Of a DNA stretch of 33,460 nucleotides, positions 18,704 to 25,934 are shown in pieces. Each line of letters opens with the position of its first letter. Positions within the stretch are counted from its first letter, which is position 1. Below the pieces are notes generated by a model that ran no database searches, was not told the DNA's origin, and saw only the letters and a list, made by a program, of their open reading frames with translations. Origin of the DNA: Burkholderiales bacterium 39-55-53 (lineage in GTDB: Bacteria > Pseudomonadota > Gammaproteobacteria > Burkholderiales > Burkholderiaceae_C). The stretch lies in the NCBI GenBank assembly GCA_002282445.1, contig NCJK01000010.1, positions 1-33,460 of the forward strand. Direction: 5' to 3'. The position numbers and the translations under genes are program-made.

Positions 18704-20797
18704 TCATTTGTTTGCGGCACTTTCCGCAGAAGCGGCACTGGCCCGCTGTGCAAACTCCGCCCGCAAGGCTTTGAGTTTTTCGCGCGGGTCTTCTTTGACC
18801 GTTTCTTTGTTCAAGTCCATTTCCCCAATGAAGCGACTGGGCATGGCCGCAATCATTTCGCGGCCTTTTTTGCGCTTGCGCGTCCAGCTCACAGCTAAGG
18901 TGCGTTGGGCGCGGGTGATACCTACGTACATCAGGCGGCGTTCTTCTTGCAGGCGCACGGCGATGTTCTCGTTGGTGTGCTCGTCCCCCGGTTCATCGTC
19001 TAGGCGGAAGGGCAGCATGCCCTCGGTCACGCCCACCAGCATGACGTGTGGCCATTCCAAACCTTTGGAGGCGTGCAGGGTGGAGAGGGTGACCACGTTT
19101 TGGTCCTTCTCGCGCTCGGTCAAGGTGGACAGCAATGCGATGGTTTGCGCCACCTCCAGCAAGTTCTTCACTTCGTTGCCGGTTGTCACGCCAGCTGTGT
19201 CGTCGATTTGACCGCCACAGCGCTGGGCCATCCAGTCGCAAAACTCCATCACGTTGGTCCACTTTGAGGCGGCAGCTTTTTCGCTTTCTTCGGCGTCGTA
19301 GAGGTGCTTTTCGTAGCCAATGTCTTTGAGCCAATCGGTCAAAAATGCGCGGGCGTCTTCGGCCCCTGTGGTGAGGCGGGCGCGAAACTCGAGGTCGTTC
19401 ACATAGCGGCCAAACTCGTGCAGGCTGCCCAAGGCGCGTGCATTGAGCACGGAAGGAAGGCTGTTGCTGAACAGCGCCTCAAACATGCTGAGTTTGTATT
19501 TGCTGGCGAACTCACCGAGGGCGGCCAGGGTTTGGTGGCCGATACCGCGCTTAGGCGTGGTGACGGCGCGCAAAAACGCAGGGTCATCATCGTTGTTGAC
19601 CCACAGGCGCAGCCAAGAGCACAAGTCACGAATTTCAGCGCGGTCAAAAAAGCTTTGACCACCCGACACCTTGTATGGGATTTGCGCTTTGCGCATAGCG
19701 ATCTCAATGATCCGTGCTTGGTGGTTGGCGCGGTAAAGGATGGCAAAGTCTTGCAGCTCGCGGTGGCCGCTGCTACTGGCGTCTGTCCCCGCGCGCAAGG
19801 ATTGGATGCGTGCCACCACGCGTTCGGCTTCGTGTTCTTCGTTGTCGGCATCGACCACGCGCACGGGTTCGCCTTCGCCGAGTTCAGAGAACAAAGTTTT
19901 GGGAAACAGTTTGGGGTTGAGTTGAATGACGTTGTTGGCTGCACGCAGGATGGCGCTGGTTGAGCGGTAGTTTTGCTCCAGCTTGATGACTTTCAAGGTG
20001 GGAAAGTCTTGCGGTAATTTGCGCAGGTTGTCCAGCGTTGCACCGCGCCAGCCGTAAATCGATTGGTCGTCGTCACCCACTGCGGTAAAGCGAGCGGTGC
20101 TGTGGTCTGGGCCCACCAAACACTTGAGCACTTCGTATTGGGTGGCGTTGGTGTCTTGGTATTCGTCCACCAGCACATGGCCGAGTTGGTCTTGCCACTT
20201 GGCGCGCACTACGTCGTGTTCTTGCAGCAGTTTCAAGGGCATGCCAATGAGGTCGTCAAAGTCCACGCTTTGGTAGGCGCTCAGGCGCTCTTCGTAGCGG
20301 GCCATGATTTTGGCGATGATGCGCTCGTTGTCGTCTTTCGCCAGCGCCAATGCTTGGGCGGAGTTGAGGCCCATGTTTTTCCACAGGCTGATGGTCCATT
20401 GCCATTGGCGTGCAGTGGCAATGTCGGATGTACCGCCTGCGTCTTTCAAGATGCCGGTCACATCAGCGCTGTCCATGATGCTGAACTGTGGCTTGAGGCC
20501 CATCACGCCGCCGTCCTGGCGCAGCATGCGCACGCCCAAGGCGTGGAAGGTGCAAATCAGCACATCGTTGGCGGGCTTGCCAATCAGACCTTTGGCTCGC
20601 TCGCGCATTTCGGCGGCGGCTTTGTTGGTAAAGGTGATGGCGGCAATGCGCTTGGGCTCAAGCCCCGTTTGGATGAGGCGGCCAATCTTGTGCGTGATGA
20701 CGCGCGTCTTGCCCGAGCCCGCCCCCGCCAACACCAGACAAGGACCGTGCAAGAAATTGACGGCTTCTTGTTGCGCGAGATTCAGACCAGCAGACAT
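18704..20797 (-). CDS. rep: ATP-dependent DNA helicase Rep (UvrD/Rep family)
   Basis: Rep is a superfamily 1A 3'-5' helicase that helps replication forks pass obstacles and supports PriA-dependent restart. The 697-residue product opens like E. coli Rep (LNLAQQEAVNFLHGPCLVLA), with Walker A AGAGSGKT (24-31), motif Ia TFTNKAAAEM, Walker B DEYQDTN (211-217), motif III VGDDDQSIYGWRGA (240-253) and C-terminal motifs TLHASKGLEW and YVGITRAQR. Length and N-terminus favour Rep over UvrD. The start is ATG 20797; no ribosome-binding site is obvious. It runs divergently from the AEC transporter gene. Confidence 0.93.
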   Translation of the reverse strand: MSAGLNLAQQEAVNFLHGPCLVLAGAGSGKTRVITHKIGRLIQTGLEPKRIAAITFTNKAAAEMRERAKGLIGKPANDVLICTFHALGVRMLRQDGGVMGLKPQFSIMDSADVTGILKDAGGTSDIATARQWQWTISLWKNMGLNSAQALALAKDDNERIIAKIMARYEERLSAYQSVDFDDLIGMPLKLLQEHDVVRAKWQDQLGHVLVDEYQDTNATQYEVLKCLVGPDHSTARFTAVGDDDQSIYGWRGATLDNLRKLPQDFPTLKVIKLEQNYRSTSAILRAANNVIQLNPKLFPKTLFSELGEGEPVRVVDADNEEHEAERVVARIQSLRAGTDASSSGHRELQDFAILYRANHQARIIEIAMRKAQIPYKVSGGQSFFDRAEIRDLCSWLRLWVNNDDDPAFLRAVTTPKRGIGHQTLAALGEFASKYKLSMFEALFSNSLPSVLNARALGSLHEFGRYVNDLEFRARLTTGAEDARAFLTDWLKDIGYEKHLYDAEESEKAAASKWTNVMEFCDWMAQRCGGQIDDTAGVTTGNEVKNLLEVAQTIALLSTLTEREKDQNVVTLSTLHASKGLEWPHVMLVGVTEGMLPFRLDDEPGDEHTNENIAVRLQEERRLMYVGITRAQRTLAVSWTRKRKKGREMIAAMPSRFIGEMDLNKETVKEDPREKLKALRAEFAQRASAASAESAANK

Positions 20798-20860
20798 TCA
20801 GGAGACAGTGATTGCGAAGCCGTCAATGATACCGACCTACCCACAAGGCAAAATAGCGAC

Positions 20861-21829
20861 GTGCTGAACATTCTTCTCGTCACTTTCCCCTTCTTTGCGC
20901 TGGTGCTGGCTGGCTTTGTGGCGGCACATCGCCGCATGCTGCCGCTGGACGCAATACCTGGCCTGAACGGCTTTGTGCTGTTCTTCGCATTGCCGTGCAT
21001 GCTGTATCGCTTTGGAGCGAGCACGCCCATCGTGCAGTTGCTAGATGCCACGTTGTTCTTTGCGTATTTGTTGTGCGCTTTGTTGATGGTCGGCTTTGTG
21101 GTGGCTGTGAGCCTCAACAAACGCATTGGCTGGAATGATGCGTCGTTTGGTGCATTGGTGGGCGCGTTTCCCAACACCGGCTTTATGGGCGTGCCTCTGC
21201 TGGTGGCCTTGCTGGGCGCATCCGCCGCAGGCCCCGCCATCGTGACCATCGTGGTGGACATGGTGATCACCACCTCCTTATGCATTGCTTTGTCCCGCTT
21301 GGATGGTGCCGATGAACATGGCGCAAGCAAAGCTGCAATGAGTGCCTTGAAAGGCGTGCTGACCAACCCCATGCCTTGGGCTATCAGTTTGGGGGCTTTG
21401 TCATCGGCGATGGACTATGAATTGATTGGCCCTTTTGCCAAGACCGTGGGCTTGCTGGCTGATGCGGCGTCACCTGTGGCGTTGTTCACCATCGGCGCGG
21501 TGCTGGCGCGTTCACAAATTCGTGTGAAGGAAAGCGGACATCCGCCCATTCTGTGGCGCGACTTTTTGCCTGTGGCCATTTTTAAATTGGTGCTGCATCC
21601 CGTGCTGGTGCTGCTCGTCATGGCGTCTGCTGTGCAAATGGGATTTGTGATCGAGCGATTCACCATGGTCGTGGTGGTCTTGGTGGCTGCATTGCCAAGC
21701 GCGAGTAATGTGGCCTTGCTGACGGAGCGATTTGGCGCTGACACGGGGCGTATCGCGATGATTATTTTGTTCACTACCGCTGCGGCGTTTTTTACCTTCT
21801 CGGGCGCGGTCGCCTTGCTGCACGGCTAA
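20861..21829 (+). CDS. AEC-family transporter (auxin efflux carrier-like permease)
   Basis: The 322-residue protein is hydrophobic throughout, with about ten predicted membrane segments and the family features: N-terminal LLVTFPFFALVLAGFVAA, LNGFVLFFALPCMLYRFG, GAFPNTGFMGVPLLVALLG in the first half, and FTIGAVLAR plus LPSASNVALLTERFGAD in the second. AEC proteins export small organic acids or auxin-like compounds; the substrate cannot be told. I start it at GTG 20861; the frame is open much further upstream, but that part is antisense to rep and is not transporter-like. Its stop lies four bases from the convergent priA stop. Confidence 0.88.
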   Translation: MLNILLVTFPFFALVLAGFVAAHRRMLPLDAIPGLNGFVLFFALPCMLYRFGASTPIVQLLDATLFFAYLLCALLMVGFVVAVSLNKRIGWNDASFGALVGAFPNTGFMGVPLLVALLGASAAGPAIVTIVVDMVITTSLCIALSRLDGADEHGASKAAMSALKGVLTNPMPWAISLGALSSAMDYELIGPFAKTVGLLADAASPVALFTIGAVLARSQIRVKESGHPPILWRDFLPVAIFKLVLHPVLVLLVMASAVQMGFVIERFTMVVVVLVAALPSASNVALLTERFGADTGRIAMIILFTTAAAFFTFSGAVALLHG

Positions 21830-21833
21830 TTGA

Positions 21834-24017
21834 TTAAATCGCCAGCGGGTCTACATCCACAGCCCAGCGGATCACCTGCCGATGCGCGCTGCGCATGGCG
21901 TGCAAATCGGCCTGCCAATTCGCCAAGAAATGTTGCAGCGCTTTGCGTGAGGTGCACTCAATCAACATCTGAGCACGCTCGATGTTGGCCACGCGTTGAA
22001 TCGTCATGGGCACAGCCGGATACAAATCAACCAACAGTTCATCGGCCAATGCCGCGCCTGCATCGCGTGCAGCGTTTAAAAAGCCTTGCGCGGCTTCTTG
22101 GCTGCGTGCCTCTGCGCGCACCAAGGCTTGGAAGCTGAACGGCGGCAAGGTGGCTTGTTCGCGTTCTTTGAGCTGTTGTTCGGCAAAGGCGGGGTAGTCG
22201 TGTTGCTTGAGGGCTTCAAACAGTGGGTGCAGCGGGTGAAAGCTTTGCACCCACATCTCGCAGGGGCTCACCAAGCTCATGCTGGCATCGCGACCTGCAC
22301 GCCCTGCGGCTTGCATGAGCAAGCTAAATAATCGCTCAGGCGCGCGGAAGTCACTCGAAAACAAAGCGCCATCTGGGTTCAGCGCTGCGACCAAGGTGAC
22401 ACGCCTGAAGTCGTGGCCTTTGGCAATCATTTGCGTGCCGACCAGCACGTCCACTGCACCTGCATGCACCTCGGCCAGCTGGCGCTCTAACTCGCCTTTG
22501 AGGCGTGTGCTGTCGGCGTCAATGCGTGCGATGCGGATGGGTTCACCGTCGGGCCTGCTTACATCGGCCAACAGCGCTGCTAAGTGCTCTTCGAGTTGCT
22601 CTGTTCCTCGGCCCAAGGGGCTGATGTCTAAGTTGCCGCAGCTCGGGCATGCACGCGGCACGGGCTGCGTGAAGCCGCAGTGGTGGCAGCGCAAGGTGCG
22701 GTCGAGTTTGTGGAACACGCGGTAGGCGCTGCAATGCGGGCACTCGCTTTTCCAGCCGCAATCGTTGCAGTTGAGCACGGGCGCGTAGCCACGTCGGTTG
22801 AGCAGCACCAAGATTTGTTCGCCGCGCGTCACGCGCTCGCGCATGGCGTCGAGCAAGTGGTTGGAGAAGACCGTCTTGTAGGGTTGGCGGTTCATGTCCA
22901 CGCGGCGCACTAAGGGCAGAGCACCTTGACCCACGCGTGAGGGCATGGCCAGACGCATGTATCGGCCAGCGGGCTCTGAAGCAGTAGCGGGGCGGCTGTG
23001 ATGCCAACTCTCGAGTGACGGCGTGGCCGAGCCCAGAATGACTTTGGCCCCTTCAAGTTGCCCGCGATAGATGGCCAAGTCGCGGGCTGAATAGCGCGCG
23101 CCTTCTTGTTGTTTGTAGCTTGGGTCGTGTTCTTCATCCACCACGATGAGTTGCAAATGCGGCATGGACGCAAACACCGCCATGCGAGTGCCCAACAAAA
23201 TGCGAGCTTCGCCGCTGTGTGCGGCTAGCCAGTTTTTGAGGCGCTGTGCTGGCGTGAGACTGCTGTGCATGGACACCAAACAATCAGCACCCCACTGCGG
23301 GCAAAAGCGCGCGCGAAAGCGTTCTTCGAGTTGGGGCGTGAGGTTGATCTCGGGCACCATCACCAAAATTTGCGCTTGTGGGTCGCGCTCTAACTCAGCT
23401 TGCGCGGCACGCAAATACACCTCGGTCTTGCCGCTACCTGTGTTGCCAAACAACAAGAACGGGCCTTTGTTGGCCGAAATATCCGCCAGCACTTGGGCCT
23501 GTTCGTCGGTCGGTTTGGGAGTGCTTTGCGTTGCACCCTCATAGGCCGCCACCGCTTTGGATTTGCGCTTTAAGCGGCGTGCCCATTGCTCGGTGCTGAG
23601 ATCGCGCAGTTGGCTGGGCAGTGCGGCCAAGGCCACCTCACCCGCGCTGCGTTGGTAGTAGTGCGCGGCAAACTGCACCAGCTGACGCCAGTGGGCGCTG
23701 AGCGGCGTGAGACCTTCCAGCACACTGGCGATGGCGCGCAGTTGCATGGTGGCAGGTGCTGCGTTCTGGTGCGACGGGTCATCAGTCATCAACAACGAAG
23801 GCTGCTCACTGGAGTTCGTGTCTGCAATTGGCGCGTGATCGCCACTTTGGTGGGGCGATTCGGTCTCGCCCCACACCACGCCCAATAACTCACGACTACC
23901 CAGAGGCACACGCACTAAGGTGCCGGGCGCGTGCATAACATCGCTTTCATACGTGAGTGCGCCACCAATACCGCTGTGCGCGGGGGTGTGAACCATCACT
24001 GAAATTTGGTGCGGCAT
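21834..24017 (-). CDS. priA: Primosomal replication restart helicase PriA
   Basis: PriA recognises stalled forks and D-loops and reloads the replicative helicase. The 727-residue product has an N-terminal DNA-binding domain (about 1-110), Walker A GNTGSGKT (191-198), DEEH (294-297) followed by the aromatic-rich SYKQQEGARYSARD, and eight zinc-binding cysteines in four pairs (C417/C420, C426/C429, C444/C447, C457/C460). A polar, Ser/Pro/His-rich stretch of about 40 residues (51-92) interrupts the N-terminal domain, a probable lineage insert. ATG 24017 matches the family N-terminus. No clear ribosome-binding site is seen. The upstream gap contains two DnaA-box matches. Confidence 0.95.
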   Translation of the reverse strand: MPHQISVMVHTPAHSGIGGALTYESDVMHAPGTLVRVPLGSRELLGVVWGETESPHQSGDHAPIADTNSSEQPSLLMTDDPSHQNAAPATMQLRAIASVLEGLTPLSAHWRQLVQFAAHYYQRSAGEVALAALPSQLRDLSTEQWARRLKRKSKAVAAYEGATQSTPKPTDEQAQVLADISANKGPFLLFGNTGSGKTEVYLRAAQAELERDPQAQILVMVPEINLTPQLEERFRARFCPQWGADCLVSMHSSLTPAQRLKNWLAAHSGEARILLGTRMAVFASMPHLQLIVVDEEHDPSYKQQEGARYSARDLAIYRGQLEGAKVILGSATPSLESWHHSRPATASEPAGRYMRLAMPSRVGQGALPLVRRVDMNRQPYKTVFSNHLLDAMRERVTRGEQILVLLNRRGYAPVLNCNDCGWKSECPHCSAYRVFHKLDRTLRCHHCGFTQPVPRACPSCGNLDISPLGRGTEQLEEHLAALLADVSRPDGEPIRIARIDADSTRLKGELERQLAEVHAGAVDVLVGTQMIAKGHDFRRVTLVAALNPDGALFSSDFRAPERLFSLLMQAAGRAGRDASMSLVSPCEMWVQSFHPLHPLFEALKQHDYPAFAEQQLKEREQATLPPFSFQALVRAEARSQEAAQGFLNAARDAGAALADELLVDLYPAVPMTIQRVANIERAQMLIECTSRKALQHFLANWQADLHAMRSAHRQVIRWAVDVDPLAI

Positions 24018-24113
24018 GTCAAGCGGTGAGTTGGGGTGTTTTGCTCAGGTGTTTTGGCAGAAAACGCTTTAAGTCGTTGATTTGAATAGACTTCGGAGTA
24101 AACCCAGAGTTTC

Positions 24114-24122
24114 TGTGGATAA
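24114..24122 (-). promoter_or_regulatory. DnaA box (perfect consensus)
   Basis: The plus strand reads TGTGGATAA, so the minus strand carries TTATCCACA, the high-affinity DnaA box. It stands 97 bases upstream of the priA start, in the same orientation as the second box at 24300. Confidence 0.5.
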
Positions 24123-24264
24123 CTTTGTTGATATCTACAGTTGAGTAGCTCCGAAGGCGCATGGATCAAGGCTCGGAACAAACTGCCTGAAAAAAATGCA
24201 AGCCTAGAATCCTATATAAATCAATGACTTAGAAAAAATTAAAGTTTTCCAAAATGCTGCAAAA

Positions 24265-24306
24265 GAAAAAATGCACGGTATGAGCGGGATCAACTTTTTT
24301 GTGCAT
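24265..24306 (-). terminator. Weak candidate terminator of hemE
   Basis: On the minus strand ATGCAC (24306-24301) can pair with GTGCAT (24276-24271), followed by a run of T's (24270-24266, extended by the last stem T). The stem is only 6 bp and the loop 24 bases, so this is weak; it also overlaps the second DnaA-box match. Confidence 0.25.
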
Positions 24307-24308
24307 AA
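24300..24308 (-). promoter_or_regulatory. Second DnaA box match
   Basis: The plus strand reads TGTGCATAA, so the minus strand carries TTATGCACA, fitting TTATNCACA. It lies 186 bases from the perfect box, in the same orientation, at the edge of the AT-rich stretch. Confidence 0.4.
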
Positions 24309-24364
24309 GTGTGAAGTCGAAGTAAAACTTTTGGTGACTTGACACACTATTTCTTGAGTTGCTT

Positions 24365-25471
24365 TTAAGGTTTTCTCAACGCCCGAGAGTGGCTGTGGAC
24401 TGTTTCCACCAACACACCCACGCTCTCTGGCGGTGTGTACTGGCTGATGCCGTGACCCAAGTTGAAAATTTGGGTGGGGCCGGTCGTGGTTTTGTCCGTG
24501 TGTGGCTTGCCAAATGCATCCAACACGCGTCGCGCTTCGGTCGCAATCGCATCTGCTGGCGCAAACAACGAGTTGGGGTCCAGGTTGCCTTGCAGGGCTT
24601 TGCCAGGGCCGCCCACTTCGCCGCCCACTTGGGCGCGAGCTTTGGCGAGGTTGACCGTCCAGTCCACGCCCAACACTTCGCAGTCGAGGTCGGCCATCTC
24701 TGGCAACCACAAGCCTCCGCCCTTGGTGAATACCAAGCGGGGGATGACCGCGCCATCGTGCGAACGCTTGAGTTGTGCCAACACGCGCTTGGTGTAGGCC
24801 ATGCTGAACTGTTGGAACATGCCGTCGGCCAGCACGCCGCCCCAGCTGTCAAAAATCATCACGGCTTGTGCGCCGGCTTCGATTTGGGTGTTGAGGTACA
24901 GGGCCACCGCATCGGCATTGATTTCCAAAATGCGGTGCATCAGGTCGGGGCGGCTGTACATCAAGCTCTTGACTTGGCGGTAGTCGTCTGAGCCAGCGCC
25001 TTCGACCATGTAGCAAGCCAAAGTCCAAGGGCTGCCAGAAAAACCAATCAATGGCACGCGGCCATTGAGTGCTTTGCGAATCGAGGTGACGGCGTCAAAC
25101 ACATAACGCAGCTTGGCCATGTCGGGCACGGCAAGTTCATTCACAGCGGCTTCGTTACGCACGTTTTTGGCAAACTTCGGGCCTTCGCCTTGTGCGAACG
25201 AGAGGCCTAGGCCCATGGCGTCGGGCACGGTCAAGATGTCGCTGAACAAGATGGCGGCATCGAGCGGGTAACGCTCAAGCGGCTGCAAGGTGACTTCGGT
25301 GGCGAAGTCGGTGTTGGTGGCCAAACCCATGAAACTGCCGGCCTTGGCGCGCGTGGCGCAGTACTCTGGCAAATAGCGTCCAGCTTGGCGCATGAGCCAA
25401 ACTGGGGTGTGGTCGGTGGCTTGGCGCATGCAAGCGCGCAAAAAGGTGTCGTTTTGGAGTGGTGCAAACAT
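24365..25471 (-). CDS. hemE: Uroporphyrinogen decarboxylase
   Basis: HemE removes four carboxyl groups from uroporphyrinogen III to give coproporphyrinogen III in haem synthesis. The 368-residue product is full length and carries the substrate-binding [10 protein letters not shown] (28-37), [11 protein letters not shown], the [16 protein letters not shown] block and the C-terminal [11 protein letters not shown] and FNLGHGI segments. ATG 25471 is the family start. There is no ribosome-binding site before it; instead a promoter-like pair ends about seven bases before the ATG. It also lies 25 bases after the CoA-binding gene and may be co-transcribed with it. Confidence 0.97.
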   Translation of the reverse strand: MFAPLQNDTFLRACMRQATDHTPVWLMRQAGRYLPEYCATRAKAGSFMGLATNTDFATEVTLQPLERYPLDAAILFSDILTVPDAMGLGLSFAQGEGPKFAKNVRNEAAVNELAVPDMAKLRYVFDAVTSIRKALNGRVPLIGFSGSPWTLACYMVEGAGSDDYRQVKSLMYSRPDLMHRILEINADAVALYLNTQIEAGAQAVMIFDSWGGVLADGMFQQFSMAYTKRVLAQLKRSHDGAVIPRLVFTKGGGLWLPEMADLDCEVLGVDWTVNLAKARAQVGGEVGGPGKALQGNLDPNSLFAPADAIATEARRVLDAFGKPHTDKTTTGPTQIFNLGHGISQYTPPESVGVLVETVHSHSRALRKP

Positions 25472-25477
25472 GGCGAC

Positions 25478-25505
25478 ATTGTCGCCGAGGTCTGGCTTAG
25501 TTCAA
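25478..25505 (-). promoter_or_regulatory. Candidate promoter immediately upstream of hemE
   Basis: On the minus strand TTGAAC (25505-25500) and GACAAT (25483-25478) are separated by 16 bases. Transcription would start at or near the A of the hemE ATG, giving a leaderless messenger, which fits the missing ribosome-binding site. GGCGAC-AAT-GTCGCC is also a small inverted repeat here. The match to consensus is only moderate. Confidence 0.35.
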
Positions 25506-25901
25506 TTGACGGTGTTCAACCATCAGGCAAAGGTCTTGCACGACGACCAAGCCTGCGTTTGTGGCTTGTTTTGCGGCTGCGTCATTCACCACGCCAATTT
25601 GCAGCCACAGCGATTTGGCCCCAATGGCAATGGCCTCTGCTGCGATGGGAGGGATGTCTTCAGAGTTGCGAAAACAGTTCACCATGTCGATGCGTTCGTG
25701 GGTCGCCGCTTCGGTGAGCGAGGCATAGGCCTTTTCGCCCAAAACTTCGGTGGCGTTGGGATTGATCGGCACGATGCGAAAGCCGTGCTCCTGCATGTAC
25801 TTGGCCACTCGAAAACTGTCGCGATGCGGCTTGGGCGAGAGGCCCACCACGGCAATGGTTTTGCAATTAGCGAGGCTTTGACGAATGGCAGCTTGGGTCA
25901 T
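25497..25901 (-). CDS. CoA-binding domain protein (YccU-like)
   Basis: The 134-residue product is a single Rossmann-like CoA_binding_2 domain: an N-terminal [22 protein letters not shown] glycine loop, [20 protein letters not shown], and a C-terminal [18 protein letters not shown] with the [14 protein letters not shown] ending typical of the family. These small proteins resemble the CoA-binding part of succinyl-CoA synthetase but have no assigned reaction. The gene sits 33 bases after dsbD and 25 before hemE, probably in one transcript. No catalytic residues can be named. Confidence 0.88.
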   Translation of the reverse strand: MTQAAIRQSLANCKTIAVVGLSPKPHRDSFRVAKYMQEHGFRIVPINPNATEVLGEKAYASLTEAATHERIDMVNCFRNSEDIPPIAAEAIAIGAKSLWLQIGVVNDAAAKQATNAGLVVVQDLCLMVEHRQLN

Positions 25902-25934
25902 GACCGTTGAGTTCCGCGTGACTTAGGTGAGGGC

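Larger units (their letters stand above)
24018..24364. promoter_or_regulatory. AT-rich gap between hemE and priA; likely priA promoter region
   Basis: This 347-base stretch lacks a convincing gene on either strand. It is clearly AT-richer than its surroundings, especially 24186-24320, with A- and T-runs. It lies between the hemE stop and the priA start, both on the minus strand, so it should hold the priA promoter and perhaps the hemE terminator. Two DnaA-box matches lie within it. I could not assign a confident -35/-10 pair for priA. Confidence 0.6.

Noticed and set aside
20063-20860. Upstream extension of the AEC transporter frame, which would add 266 residues
   Set aside because: This part is antisense to rep, not membrane-like and not found in AEC proteins; GTG 20861 gives a normal family length.
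24018-24364. The hemE-priA gap as the chromosomal origin
   Set aside because: Only two DnaA boxes, no dnaA/dnaN/gyrB nearby, and rpoBC would be head-on to the leftward fork. Kept only as a regulatory finding.
24339-24368. TTGACA followed 18 bases later by TTTTAA on the plus strand
   Set aside because: It would transcribe antisense into hemE; the -10 is poor and an AT-rich stretch makes such matches likely.
24359-24991. Open frame of 210 codons on the plus strand across hemE
   Set aside because: It is the complement of conserved hemE sequence and matches no family I recognise.
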